NCBI GenBank assembly: GCA_900769645.1
Contig: CAAGHI010000032.1
Span: 45,589 to 109,588 of the forward strand
From: Candidatus Gastranaerophilales bacterium
Lineage (GTDB): Bacteria > Cyanobacteriota > Vampirovibrionia > Gastranaerophilales > Gastranaerophilaceae
DNA length: 64,000 nucleotides
Reading direction: 5' to 3'
The notes under the pieces are model-generated. The model saw only the letters and a list, made by a program, of their open reading frames with translations. It had not been told where the DNA came from and did no database searches. The translations under genes were made by a program, and so were the position numbers. Each line of letters starts with the position of its first letter. Position 1 is the stretch's first letter. Positions 53,833 to 63,734 of the stretch are shown one piece after another.

Positions 53833-55743
53833 CTACTCAATAACTTTTCCGTCAAATACGTCCATAACCATATTTACGTTGTCAGTATGTAATGACGCCT
53901 CTATTTTTGATGCTGCATCTGCTTTTATAGGCTTTCCGATTTCTTCTTTAAGTTCGTCAACTTCATCTGCACCAACTTCTGCCGGCTTTTCAACCTGTTT
54001 CATGACTGGAGATTGCTTTACTTCAGGTTTTGGCTGAGATTGCCTGACAGGTTGTGGAGCTGTGGCAGCCGGTTTTACTTGTGCATCACTTGGGTGTGGA
54101 AGTCGAACAACAACATTAGAACCGGTTTGTCCAAACAAACTATCTAAAGCTTCAACAATCGCATGCTTTTTCGTTCCACTTTGAACCTGATTTAAGAAAA
54201 TCTCATTTTTCATAGACAAAATCGTTTCATCAGGTGCAATTTTTACCGGATTTGCCCACTGTTTCAAAAGCGCACGTGTAGGTGGACTTTGGATTAAAGT
54301 CAACAATTGTCCCCACAAAACAGAAATATCCCCACTGTCAAGTGGCTTAGATTTTGGCATCGGAGAAAAATCATCACTCGCATTTTGCGATTGCGAAGAA
54401 GATTGAACACTTGACTCTACTGGTTTTGCAATCGGAGTTGGAACCTGAGAAACAGGTTTAGTCGCTGTTGGTTGGGCTTTTTCAACTTCTTTTTGTATAA
54501 CAATATCAGGTTTTGCATGTCCCATTTCCGGTTTCAAAACTGGTGATGGAGCTGTTTTGTAAGCAGCAACTTTCACAGTTTGAACTGCTCCGCCTTCTAG
54601 TCTAGCAATTCTGTTTTGCAACTCAACAAGTGAGGTATTTTCTGTCAAATTCGCCAAATCAATGATAGCAACTTCAAGCCACAAACGAGGATTATTCGTG
54701 AGTTTTACCTCTTTTATGTATTCTGCACATTTGTCAATTAAAAATACAATTTGATGAGTTTCCAAATTTTCTGTCTGAGCTGTCAATGCTTTTACCTGAG
54801 CGTCATTTGCCTGTGTAAGTTCAAAAACAATTTCTTTACGACAATTTTTTATAATCAATAGATTTTTCAAATAATCCATTAAGTTTGTCAAAATTTGAAC
54901 TGGCTCATTCCCTGAGTTGTAAATCTTTTCCAAATCTTCAATTGCACCTTGCGGATTAGAATTCACAATTTTATCAGCAAGAGAATTAAGCGTGTCAAAA
55001 GATAGGCGTCCCAAAAGATTATTAATATCGTCAGTTGAAATAGCTTCTTCGCCATCAAGGACACTCAACTGATCTAAAAGTGCGATACTGTCACGCATTC
55101 CACCTGCAGAATTTTTTGCAATCGTAAATAGCGCATCATCTGTAATATTAATTTTTTCATTATCTGCGATATAGCGAAGATGTTTTACAATATCGTCAGT
55201 TGTAATTCGTTTAAAATCAAATCTTTGGCAACGGCTCTTAATTGTGTCCAAAACCTTATGAACTTCGGTTGTTGCAAGAATAAATATAACATTTTTGGGC
55301 GGTTCTTCAAGGGTTTTCAACAACGCATTAAACGCAGTAGTTGATAACATGTGAACTTCGTCTATAATATAGATTTTGTATCTGCTGTTTACCGGCGCAT
55401 ACATTACCTTTTCCAAGATATTTTGCGCATCTTCAACTTTTCTGTTACTTGCAGCATCGATTTCAATTACGTCCATCGGCGTCGAATTTGTAATATCAAT
55501 ACAGTTTTCGCAAACACCACACGGATTTATCGTTGGACCTTCTTTACAGTTCAAAGATTTAGCAAAAATACGAGCAGTAGAAGTTTTTCCGGTTCCCCTA
55601 GGTCCTGTAAAAAGATAGGCATGCGAAATTTTATCAAGTTCAATAGCATTTCTTAAAGCTTTTTTTATATGTTCCTGTCCAACAACTTCTTCAAGTTTTT
55701 GCGGACGATATTTTCTGTACAAAGGTATATATTTTTCGTTCAT
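53833..55743 (-). CDS. dnaX: DNA polymerase III subunits gamma/tau
   Basis: Clamp-loader ATPase. 636 aa. Walker A FTGPRGTGKTS (45-55), zinc C66/C75/C78/C81, EVHMLSTTAFNALLKTLEEP, and sensor SRC arginine. A Pro/Gln/Ser-rich tau linker (about 400-460) and a C-terminal domain follow. TATCAT 6 nt before the ATG predicts a leaderless mRNA. I saw no convincing AAAAAAG-type slip site for a gamma product. Confidence 0.97.
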   Translation of the reverse strand: MNEKYIPLYRKYRPQKLEEVVGQEHIKKALRNAIELDKISHAYLFTGPRGTGKTSTARIFAKSLNCKEGPTINPCGVCENCIDITNSTPMDVIEIDAASNRKVEDAQNILEKVMYAPVNSRYKIYIIDEVHMLSTTAFNALLKTLEEPPKNVIFILATTEVHKVLDTIKSRCQRFDFKRITTDDIVKHLRYIADNEKINITDDALFTIAKNSAGGMRDSIALLDQLSVLDGEEAISTDDINNLLGRLSFDTLNSLADKIVNSNPQGAIEDLEKIYNSGNEPVQILTNLMDYLKNLLIIKNCRKEIVFELTQANDAQVKALTAQTENLETHQIVFLIDKCAEYIKEVKLTNNPRLWLEVAIIDLANLTENTSLVELQNRIARLEGGAVQTVKVAAYKTAPSPVLKPEMGHAKPDIVIQKEVEKAQPTATKPVSQVPTPIAKPVESSVQSSSQSQNASDDFSPMPKSKPLDSGDISVLWGQLLTLIQSPPTRALLKQWANPVKIAPDETILSMKNEIFLNQVQSGTKKHAIVEALDSLFGQTGSNVVVRLPHPSDAQVKPAATAPQPVRQSQPKPEVKQSPVMKQVEKPAEVGADEVDELKEEIGKPIKADAASKIEASLHTDNVNMVMDVFDGKVIE

Positions 55744-55783
55744 GGTAATATGATAACATAATTATGAGAATTATGGGGAAAAT

Positions 55784-56581
55784 ATGAACATTATTAAGCC
55801 GGCACTGTTAAAAAATGGTGATACAATCGGAATTTTAGCTCCATCAGGCGCTATGGGCGAAGATGATACAAATCTTAAACGAGGGATAAAATTCTTTGAG
55901 GACAGAGGTTTTAGGGTAAAACTTGCAAAAAATATTTACTCTCAAAATCGCTACCTTGCAGGTTCTGATGAAGAACGACTCGATGCTTTGCACAATATGT
56001 TTTTAGACAAATCTATAAATGCGATAATTGCTCTCAGAGGCGGTTATGGCGCTATTCGCCTGATTAACAAAATCGACTATGACATAATTAGGCAAAATCC
56101 AAAGATTTTTTGCGGATATTCAGATATCACAGCATTAAATGCAATGTTTTTGAAACGTGCGGGATTGTCAACATTTTCAGGTCCTATGATTTTGAGCGAT
56201 TTTGGGCAAGAAAAAATTTGTAATTATACAATAGATAAATTCTTTCAAACTGTTCAGCAAGGGAAATTTGATTATGAAGGTCGTTTTTGGGGCGGAAACC
56301 TTGCAACCCTTGTTTCACTCTGCGGACAAGACTTTATACCGGATTTCAAATTTACTTTGTTCTTAGAAGATTTGAACGAACCTCCATACAAAATCGATAA
56401 AATGGTAACACAATTATTCAATATCGAAAAGGTGTGTAAGAACATGGAAGCCGTTGCAATTGGAGACTTTTTAGACATTGAAGAAGATATAAATTACATC
56501 TTTGAGGAATTAAAAGTTCCACTCATCAAAAACTTTCCGGCTTCGCATTCCGAAAGAAAAGCTACAATTCCGATTGGATAA
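55784..56581 (+). CDS. LD-carboxypeptidase (S66 family), short C-terminus
   Basis: Releases D-Ala from tetrapeptides in peptidoglycan recycling. 265 aa. ILAPSGAM, ALRGGYGAIRLINKIDYD, catalytic S113 in CGYSDITALN, EDLNEPPYKIDKM (Glu), and C-terminal ASHSERKATIPIG (His). Family members run about 300 aa and continue past 'PIG' with a last helix, so about 20-30 residues are missing, though the triad is intact. GGGGAAA SD. Confidence 0.85.
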   Translation: MNIIKPALLKNGDTIGILAPSGAMGEDDTNLKRGIKFFEDRGFRVKLAKNIYSQNRYLAGSDEERLDALHNMFLDKSINAIIALRGGYGAIRLINKIDYDIIRQNPKIFCGYSDITALNAMFLKRAGLSTFSGPMILSDFGQEKICNYTIDKFFQTVQQGKFDYEGRFWGGNLATLVSLCGQDFIPDFKFTLFLEDLNEPPYKIDKMVTQLFNIEKVCKNMEAVAIGDFLDIEEDINYIFEELKVPLIKNFPASHSERKATIPIG

Positions 56582-56683
56582 TAAATATTTCACAATAATT
56601 AATTTTATATTAAGCAACTACTCCCAGAAATTTTTTTATTATAAAATATAATTATCGTATTAGATAAGATAAGGATAAAAGAT

Positions 56684-57529
56684 ATGTGGGATTATTCAGA
56701 TAAAGTTATAGATCATTACAGAAACCCTAGAAATGTGGGAAAAATTGATAATGCAGATGCTATTGGAGAAGCCGGCTCTTTAGCTTGTGGCGACTCTTTG
56801 AAGATTTATTTAAAGATTAAAGATGGAGTTGTGACTGACGCAAAATTTCAAACTTTCGGCTGCGGTTCTGCTGTTGCTAGTTCTAGCATTTTGACAGAAA
56901 TGATTATTGGTAAAACTGTTGAAGAAGTAAAAAAAATTACCAATAAAGATATCGCAGATGAACTTGGAGGACTTCCCCCTGAAAAAATGCACTGTTCCGT
57001 AATGGGTTATGAAGCATTGGAAGATGCGTTGAAAAACTTTGATGATTACACGGATTTAGACGATTTGAGAAACGAAGAAGCAAAAACTGAAACTTCTGAA
57101 AAAATCGTTTGTACATGCTTTGGCGTTACTGAAAATGTAATTTGGGACGCAATCAAAATCAATGGTTTGAAAACTGTTGAAGAAGTAACAAATTACACAA
57201 AAGCAGGTGGTGCTTGCGGAAGATGTAAAGCCGCAATTCAAGATATCATCGACACTTATTACAAAAAAGAAGGCAAAGAAGAGGTTAAGACTCTTTCTCC
57301 TGCTCAAAAAATTATTAAAATAAATAATGTTATTGAAAACCAAATTTCTCCGGAATTGAGAAAAGACGGCGGCGATATTACTCTTGTTGATATTCAAGAT
57401 AATAAAGTTATGGTAAAACTTCGTGGCAAATGTTCAGGTTGCAAAAATTCTCACCTGACTCTTAAAGCTTTTGTTGAAACGACTTTAAGAAACGCTGTTG
57501 ACAATAATATTGAAGTTGTAGAGGTATAA
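56684..57529 (+). CDS. nifU: NifU-type Fe-S scaffold, three-domain
   Basis: 281 aa. IscU-like domain with C35, C60, C104 ligands; central BFD-type [2Fe-2S] site C143/C145/C178/C181 (VCTCFG, GGACGRCK); C-terminal Nfu with CSGC (C250, C253). This full NifU is followed 2 nt later by nifS. No nitrogenase genes, so a general Fe-S assembly system, as in Helicobacter and many anaerobes. Confidence 0.95.
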   Translation: MWDYSDKVIDHYRNPRNVGKIDNADAIGEAGSLACGDSLKIYLKIKDGVVTDAKFQTFGCGSAVASSSILTEMIIGKTVEEVKKITNKDIADELGGLPPEKMHCSVMGYEALEDALKNFDDYTDLDDLRNEEAKTETSEKIVCTCFGVTENVIWDAIKINGLKTVEEVTNYTKAGGACGRCKAAIQDIIDTYYKKEGKEEVKTLSPAQKIIKINNVIENQISPELRKDGGDITLVDIQDNKVMVKLRGKCSGCKNSHLTLKAFVETTLRNAVDNNIEVVEV

Positions 57530-57531
57530 AA

Positions 57532-58725
57532 ATGAGTTTAATATATTTAGATAATAACGCAACCACAAAGGTTGACCCACTAGTTTTGGAAGCTATGCTC
57601 CCATATTTTAAAGAAGAATATGCAAACCCATCAAGCGTTTACGAATTTGCAAAACGTTCAAACCACGCTGTGAGAGAAGCTCGTGGGGTTATAAAAGACT
57701 TTTTTAACGCAAAAGATGAAAAGGAAATTATTTTCACATCTTGCGGTTCTGAAAGTGCAAACACTGGTATTCGTGGCGTTTTGAACATGAATAAAAACAA
57801 ACGTCATATTATTACAACAAAAGTTGAACACCCTTGTGTTTTGAACTTGTACAGAAGCCTTGAAAAAGAAGGATATAAAGTTGATTATATCGGAGTAAAT
57901 TCAAATGGCGAACTTGATTTGGCACAACTTGAAGAAGCAATTGATGAAGATACAGCACTTGTATCTGTAATGTACGCGAATAATGAAACCGGTGTTGTAT
58001 TCCCGATTAAAAAGATTTCAGAAATTATTAAGTCAAAAAATCCGGAAACAAAATTCTATGTTGATGCAGTTCAGGTTACCGGCAAATTACCTATTGATGT
58101 TCAAGACTTGGGCGTTGATATGATGGGAATTTCAGGTCACAAATTCCATGCTCCAAAAGGAATTGGTGCTTTGTACGTAAATTCAAAAACCTTGATTACA
58201 CCGCTAATAATCGGAGGACATCAAGAACGTGGGAAACGTGCTGGCACTGAAAATGTTCCGTATATTGTCGGAATGGCAAAGGCTGCAGAACTTGCAATGG
58301 ATAGTTTGAAATATGAAACAACAGAAATCAAACGACTTCGTGATAAATTGGAACAAAATATTGTTAAAAATGTATTCAATGCCAGATTAAATGCAGGAAT
58401 TATTAACAGAGTTCCAAACACAACAAACATTGGTTTTGAGTATATTGAAGGTGAATTGATTTTGCTTCATTTGAGCGATCTTGGAATTTGTGCAAGTTCT
58501 GGAAGTGCTTGTACATCAGGATCTCTTGAACCATCTCATGTTTTGAGAGCAATGAATGTTCCGTTTACGGCTGTTCACGGTAGCATAAGATTTTCTTTGA
58601 GCAGATTTACAACAGAAAAAGAAATCGATTATGTTTGTGAACAAATGCCTGCGATTATAGAAAAACTTGTTCGCATTTCTCCGTTCCAAGATGAATTGGA
58701 AGCTTTGAGAAAAATGAAAAAGTAA
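57532..58725 (+). CDS. nifS: Cysteine desulfurase NifS
   Basis: Delivers sulfur to NifU. 397 aa. PLP lysine K204 in SGHKFHAPKG, catalytic C327 on the SSGSACTSGS loop, DNNATTKVDP N-terminus. Terminator follows at 58789. Confidence 0.96.
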   Translation: MSLIYLDNNATTKVDPLVLEAMLPYFKEEYANPSSVYEFAKRSNHAVREARGVIKDFFNAKDEKEIIFTSCGSESANTGIRGVLNMNKNKRHIITTKVEHPCVLNLYRSLEKEGYKVDYIGVNSNGELDLAQLEEAIDEDTALVSVMYANNETGVVFPIKKISEIIKSKNPETKFYVDAVQVTGKLPIDVQDLGVDMMGISGHKFHAPKGIGALYVNSKTLITPLIIGGHQERGKRAGTENVPYIVGMAKAAELAMDSLKYETTEIKRLRDKLEQNIVKNVFNARLNAGIINRVPNTTNIGFEYIEGELILLHLSDLGICASSGSACTSGSLEPSHVLRAMNVPFTAVHGSIRFSLSRFTTEKEIDYVCEQMPAIIEKLVRISPFQDELEALRKMKK

Positions 58726-58788
58726 ACGATTTGATTATTAATTGTCAAATTGACTAGTGAGAAAGACATTAATATAGATGCAAAATAA

Positions 58789-58824
58789 GATTTCCCTCCC
58801 TAATAAAGAGAGGGAAATCTCTTG
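58789..58824 (+). terminator. Intrinsic terminator of nifU-nifS
   Basis: Ten-bp stem GATTTCCCTC / GAGGGAAATC, 11-nt loop, followed by TCTTGTTATT. Confidence 0.75.
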
Positions 58825-58838
58825 TTATTCTAAATAAT

Positions 58839-58953
58839 CTATTTGGAACTCAACGGATAATCTGATTTTGTTTGCCAGCCATCACGAATAATTTTTGCAG
58901 AACAATAATTTTCATTTATTTTACAAATATTACTAACTGAGTTGTCAAACTTA
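58839..58953 (-). pseudogene. Remnant of a prepilin C-terminus
   Basis: A frame ending at TAG 58839 reads ...SNICKINENYCSAKIIRDGW and then QTKSDYPLSSK. The 'YCSAKIIRDGW' tail resembles the prepilin ending HCTAWVIYNGNMDYL at 42800-42870. Upstream the frame runs straight into the 58954-59020 repeat and stops at 59001. So this is a C-terminal fragment cut off by the repeat. Confidence 0.45.
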
Positions 58954-59020
58954 CCTCTCCTAGGGAAGAGGTCACAGTTCTTTGCGAACGATAGTGAGCA
59001 TTAGAAATGCGGGAGAGGGG
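58954..59020. repeat. CCTCTCC...GGAGAGGGG repeat, intergenic copy
   Basis: Starts CCTCTCCTAGGGAAGAGGTC, ends GGGAGAGGGG. Homologous to the two in-frame units at 318-473. Confidence 0.65.
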
Positions 59021-59088
59021 TGTACGAAATATTTGTAAGAGTTTTTCCCACCCCGAGGGCATTTATTTTCACTATCGGAATTCTCCTA

Positions 59089-62067
59089 CTATGCTGATAA
59101 AGTAAAGATTTCGTAGATTTCTTCATCAGAAAGCTCGGTAATAATCTTTTCACCTTCGTAAACAGCCAAATCAGCAAGCTCTTTTTTTGATTTTAACATT
59201 TCATCAATTTTTTCTTCGAAAGTTCCAAGTGTAATCATTCTGTGAACCATTACATTTTTATCCTGTCCGATACGATATGTTCTGTCTGTTGCTTGATCTT
59301 CAACCGCCGGATTCCACCACAAATCGTAGTGAATAACGTTCGTTGCACTAGTCAAGTTCAAACCGGTACCGCCAGCTTTCAACGAAAGAACCATAATTTT
59401 GGCATCATCTTCTGTTTGGAACCTTGTAATCAAATCTTCACGTTGCGGAACAGTCAAAGAACCGTGGAAGAACAGCGGATTTGTATTGCACTCATCAGAA
59501 ATAATTTTGCACAAAATATCGCCCATCTCTTTGTATTGAGTAAAGATAAGTGCTTTTTCATTGTTCGACAAAATACTCTCAACTGTCGAAATACATTTAT
59601 CCATTTTCCCAGATGCTTCACGACTCATATCCCCACCTTTCAAGAACTGGTAAGGGTGGTTACAAATCTGTTTCAACGCCGTGATAAGTTTAAAGATATT
59701 GCCACGCCTGTTTACGCCTGTAAAGCCGGAAATCTTATCCATCATCTCATTAAGAGTCTTTTCATAAAGCACTGCTTGAGGTTTAGACAAGTAGCAGTAA
59801 TCATTGATAACCATTTTTTCAGGCAAATCTGTGATAACGTGTTTATCTGTTTTCAAACGTCTTAAAACAAACGGAGAAACAGACATTTTTAACTTCGCAG
59901 CACGAGAATTTTCCTTAAATCTTTCAATAGGAATTGCATAGCTCTTTTGGAATTCACGAAGAGAGCCCAAATAACCTTGGTTAATAAAGTCAAATATTGA
60001 CCACAATTCTGTCAATCTGTTTTCAACCGGCGTACCTGTCATTGCAATTTTAACATCTGATTTCAACATCTTGATAGCCAAAGTTTGTGCTGTATCAGGG
60101 TTTTTGATGTTTTGAGCTTCGTCAATAATTATCATACCCCATTGATTTTTCTTCAATTCTTCAACATCAATACGCATAATCGCATAAGTTGTCAAAATCA
60201 CATCATGTTTCAAATCCAACTTTCTTTCTGCACCGTGATAAATAACCGCATCGAGACTTGGAGCGAACATTTGAAGTTCCTTCATCCAGTTCCCCATCAA
60301 AGTTGTCGGGCAAACAACAAGAACAGGTTTGTCGAGTTTTTTCTCTTCCTTCATTTTCAAAATCAAACTGATAACCTGAATAGTTTTACCCAAGCCCATA
60401 TCGTCTGCCATACAAGCACCAAAACCTTTGGAAATATTTGTCCAAAGCCATTTTAAACCTGTCATCTGGTATGGTCTTAATTCGCCCTTCAAGGTTTCAG
60501 GTGGAGTAACTTCGACCGGTTTATTGAAATCTTGAATAACCTTTGCAAAAGCTTCATCATAATCAAATTCATATTGTGCAAGCTGTCCGGACATTGAAGC
60601 ATGAATTAATTCCATTCTGGACATCGACTTGAAGTTAGCCTTCGCAATCTGTTCAAACAATTTTTTAGTATCTTCTTGGTCAATCAAAACGTATTTGTTT
60701 TTATACTTAATCAAGCCGTTTTGACCTTCAATAAGCTTGTTAAACTCTTCAATAGAAAGTTTTTCACTGCCAATTGCAATTTCATATTTGAAATCCAAGA
60801 TATCATCAAGCGAAATTTTAGAACTAGAGTTGTTGTTGAAGATATCCGCCAAATCCTTGGAACGAGAAGTCTTAACCCTTGCATTGATTGAAGCACGAGG
60901 AACAACAATGTTTGTAAGTTCTTTCGGCAAAACAACCTCAATTTGAGCCTTTTGAAGGTAATAAGCAGTTTGAGTAATGATTTTGTAAACCTGATTTAAG
61001 TCCAAATCAAGGTACAATTTATCTTCATCTTCAAACAACTCTTCCAACTCAGGCATATAGCGAATTGCATAATTCAACTGCTTTTCGACAATTCTTGCAA
61101 TATCAGATGAATTTGCATCAAAAACTGTTTCATCTGTGTAAAGTTTGTCAATAAGCACATCTTCATCAGTTTTTCTATTTTTAATATAAACCTTCAAGCG
61201 AAACAATTCTTTATCTTCAACTTTTTCAATCTTAAAGAACGGAATAACGTCATATTTGCCCAAATAAAGCTCATCAAACCACTGTGCAAGGCTTTCGGCA
61301 ATATCTTTACCCTTCATAACCGCACGTTGTTCCAAATCCTTAATCATATAAGTTCCGGATTTCACGTCCTTAAACTTATACGCCTTAATTCCCAAGAACT
61401 TGTAAAGTACATAGTTCAAGTAATTATAAATAAAATCGTTTACGAAATTTTTCGGTTTTCCGCCTTTTATAAACAAATCGTCAGGAATGCATTCTTCAAA
61501 CTGATTGATAATTCTAGCAAGCTGTTGAGAATTGATAATTGGTTCATAAACAATCCTGAACATTGTTCCATGCTTTTTGATTGTTGGGATAAAATAAAGT
61601 TTTTCAATCAACTTCATGACAAAATAAGTCAACTTATTTAGATAAATAAAAGTCGGCGTCAAAGCCTCTAAATCAACGACATCGCCAAATCCACCGAAAT
61701 AATCCATTACTAAATCCAAACTCATTGCATAGCCGACTTTATCGTCCATAATTTCAGATTTAAAGCGAAAAAGCGACCCTTTAGACTTCAAGTAATATTG
61801 AAAATTATTTGTCGGAGTAACAAAAAAGGACAATTTTTCATTATTATTTACAAGATAAAAATTAGTGTTTCTTGTCGGCGCATTCGGGCTCAAGAAAACT
61901 CCTGCAAATTCATCTTCCACTGTCTGATAAATCAAACTCAAAGTATATCTGAAATCCTTGTTTTTGAAGCCTTCCGGATTTTCAGAAAGGTTAAAAAACA
62001 ATTCATCAACATTATTCTTTTTGAACGAAAAATCAATATTTAAAGCTTTATTATCAGTATTTGTCAT
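59089..62067 (-). CDS. SNF2-family DNA helicase/ATPase
   Basis: 992 aa. Long N-terminal part (about 1-530) of unknown fold, then SWI2/SNF2 motor: ADDMGLGKTIQVISL (I), DEAQNIKN (II), MTGTPVENRLTELWSIFDF (III), and C-terminal helicase with IFTQYKEM and DRTYRIGQDK. Bacterial RapA/HepA-like relatives remodel protein-DNA complexes. It is not in a defence-like cluster here. SD AAGGAC. Confidence 0.93.
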   Translation of the reverse strand: MTNTDNKALNIDFSFKKNNVDELFFNLSENPEGFKNKDFRYTLSLIYQTVEDEFAGVFLSPNAPTRNTNFYLVNNNEKLSFFVTPTNNFQYYLKSKGSLFRFKSEIMDDKVGYAMSLDLVMDYFGGFGDVVDLEALTPTFIYLNKLTYFVMKLIEKLYFIPTIKKHGTMFRIVYEPIINSQQLARIINQFEECIPDDLFIKGGKPKNFVNDFIYNYLNYVLYKFLGIKAYKFKDVKSGTYMIKDLEQRAVMKGKDIAESLAQWFDELYLGKYDVIPFFKIEKVEDKELFRLKVYIKNRKTDEDVLIDKLYTDETVFDANSSDIARIVEKQLNYAIRYMPELEELFEDEDKLYLDLDLNQVYKIITQTAYYLQKAQIEVVLPKELTNIVVPRASINARVKTSRSKDLADIFNNNSSSKISLDDILDFKYEIAIGSEKLSIEEFNKLIEGQNGLIKYKNKYVLIDQEDTKKLFEQIAKANFKSMSRMELIHASMSGQLAQYEFDYDEAFAKVIQDFNKPVEVTPPETLKGELRPYQMTGLKWLWTNISKGFGACMADDMGLGKTIQVISLILKMKEEKKLDKPVLVVCPTTLMGNWMKELQMFAPSLDAVIYHGAERKLDLKHDVILTTYAIMRIDVEELKKNQWGMIIIDEAQNIKNPDTAQTLAIKMLKSDVKIAMTGTPVENRLTELWSIFDFINQGYLGSLREFQKSYAIPIERFKENSRAAKLKMSVSPFVLRRLKTDKHVITDLPEKMVINDYCYLSKPQAVLYEKTLNEMMDKISGFTGVNRRGNIFKLITALKQICNHPYQFLKGGDMSREASGKMDKCISTVESILSNNEKALIFTQYKEMGDILCKIISDECNTNPLFFHGSLTVPQREDLITRFQTEDDAKIMVLSLKAGGTGLNLTSATNVIHYDLWWNPAVEDQATDRTYRIGQDKNVMVHRMITLGTFEEKIDEMLKSKKELADLAVYEGEKIITELSDEEIYEIFTLSA

Positions 62068-62089
62068 AATTGTCCTTCTGCTATTTCAT

Positions 62090-62204
62090 GAGAAGTGAAA
62101 TGTGAAACGTGAAAAATCCGTTTAGATCGCTTCGCTCTAAAGTAACTTTGGTGCAATAGCACCTGTATTGGTCTTTTCACATCTCACTTTTCACATTTCA
62201 CTTT
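62090..62204. repeat. Inverted-repeat element (GTGAAACGTGAAAAG family), copy 2
   Basis: About 115 bp; left arm GAGAAGTGAAATGTGAAACG, right arm ending TTTTCACATTTCACTTT. The centre (TTTAGATCGCTTCGCTCTAA) differs from copy 1 at 39951-40067, which also lies between two minus-strand genes. Confidence 0.75.
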
Positions 62205-62207
62205 ATA

Positions 62208-63734
62208 TTATTTTATCAACGACTCGCAATCCATTTCTGCAGGTTTTTTGATACCTAACAACTGCAAAACAGTTGGAGCGATATTGCACAAAGCACCGTC
62301 ATCTTTCAATTGAGCATCTTTTGGTCCATTGATTAGAACAAACGGAACTTTGTTAGTTGTGTGTGCTGTTTGAGGTTTTCCTGTTTCAGGATTTACCATA
62401 ACTTCTGAGTTTCCGTGATCTGCTGTCAAAAGCATTGTTACACCGTTTTTAACACAAGCATCAGCAATTTTACCAACACACTCATCAACAACGTGACATG
62501 CTTTTTCTGCAGCTTCAATAACGCCTGTATGACCTACCATATCAGGGTTTGCAAAGTTTACAAGAACAAATCCGTATTCAGGATTTTCAACTGCTTTCAA
62601 TACATTTTCACAAACAGCCGGAGCACTCATTTCAGGTTGCAAGTCATAAGTTGCAACTTTTGGAGATGGAACCAATGCTCTTGTTTCGTGAGGTTGAGCC
62701 TCATCAATGCCGCCGTTAAAGAAGAATGTAATGTGAGCATATTTTTCAGTTTCAGCTGTTCTGAATTGATGAATTCCGTTAGCTTCCAAAACATCACCCA
62801 AAATATTAACTAGGTGTTCTTTCGGAAATGCAACAGGGAATGTAAAGTCTTCGTTATAGCTTGTCATTGTTACATAGCAAAGGTTTTTAAGAACTTTCTT
62901 TCTTTCAAAACCATCGAAATCTGTAAAGTTCAAAGCCTTAGAAACTTCACGAGCTCTATCAGGTCTGTAATTGATAAAGATTACAGAATCATTGTCATGA
63001 ATTCTTGATTCTTCGCCACCAATAACTGTTGGAAGAACGAATTCATCGTTGTCGCCTCTTTCGTAAGATTCTTTAACACCTTCACAAGCAGTTGCAGCAT
63101 GTTCTCCTTCGCCCAACAATAGAGCATTATAGCCTTTTTCAACTCTTTCCCAACGATTATCTCTATCCATAATATAATATCTACCGATAATTGTTGCTAC
63201 TGGAGGAAGCCCGTGCTTTTTCAATTCATCTTCAACAGGTTGTAAGAATGTACAAGCACTTTGAGGAGGTGTATCACGACCGTCCAAGAAAGCGTGAACA
63301 TAAACTTTTTTCAAACCGTTTTGAGCAGCCATATCAATTAAAGCCAACAAATGGTTCAAAGATGAATGAACACCACCTGTTGAAACAAGTCCGAAAATGT
63401 GTAATGCAGAATTGTTTTCTTTGGCATGGTTCATAGCCATCAAGAATTTTTCATTTTTGAAGAAAGAACCGTCTTTGATAGCTCTGTTAATTCTTGACAA
63501 ATCTTGGTGAACAACACGTCCAGCACCAAGATTTAAGTGTCCAACTTCACTGTTGCCCATTTGACCTTCCGGCAAACCAACATATTGACCGTCAGCATGG
63601 ATTGAAATTGTTGGATATTCTTTTTCTAATTTGTCAACATGAACAGGGTGTGCAAGCTTAGTTGCATCAAATTCAGGGTGATTTTTGCTAATTCCCCAAC
63701 CGTCCATAATACATAATAATACTCTTTTTGTCAT
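62208..63734 (-). CDS. gpmI: 2,3-bisphosphoglycerate-independent phosphoglycerate mutase
   Basis: Glycolysis (3-PG to 2-PG). 508 aa. Metal/phospho residues: D11 in MDGWGIS and catalytic S62 in GNSEVGHLNLG, with HAFLDGRDTPP, VNFANPDMVGHTG and LTADHGNSEVM in the alkaline phosphatase-like fold. AGAGG SD. Confidence 0.97.
   Translation of the reverse strand: MTKRVLLCIMDGWGISKNHPEFDATKLAHPVHVDKLEKEYPTISIHADGQYVGLPEGQMGNSEVGHLNLGAGRVVHQDLSRINRAIKDGSFFKNEKFLMAMNHAKENNSALHIFGLVSTGGVHSSLNHLLALIDMAAQNGLKKVYVHAFLDGRDTPPQSACTFLQPVEDELKKHGLPPVATIIGRYYIMDRDNRWERVEKGYNALLLGEGEHAATACEGVKESYERGDNDEFVLPTVIGGEESRIHDNDSVIFINYRPDRAREVSKALNFTDFDGFERKKVLKNLCYVTMTSYNEDFTFPVAFPKEHLVNILGDVLEANGIHQFRTAETEKYAHITFFFNGGIDEAQPHETRALVPSPKVATYDLQPEMSAPAVCENVLKAVENPEYGFVLVNFANPDMVGHTGVIEAAEKACHVVDECVGKIADACVKNGVTMLLTADHGNSEVMVNPETGKPQTAHTTNKVPFVLINGPKDAQLKDDGALCNIAPTVLQLLGIKKPAEMDCESLIK

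Noticed and set aside
53833..55743. Programmed frameshift in dnaX making gamma
   Set aside because: No A AAA AAG-type slip site followed by an early stop was seen in the linker region.
56684..58725. nifU-nifS as part of a nitrogen-fixation cluster
   Set aside because: No nifHDK or nifB nearby; the pair is widely used for general Fe-S assembly.
59089..62067. SNF2 gene as part of a defence system such as DISARM
   Set aside because: Neighbours are gpmI and nifS housekeeping genes; no methylase or phospholipase-D partner.
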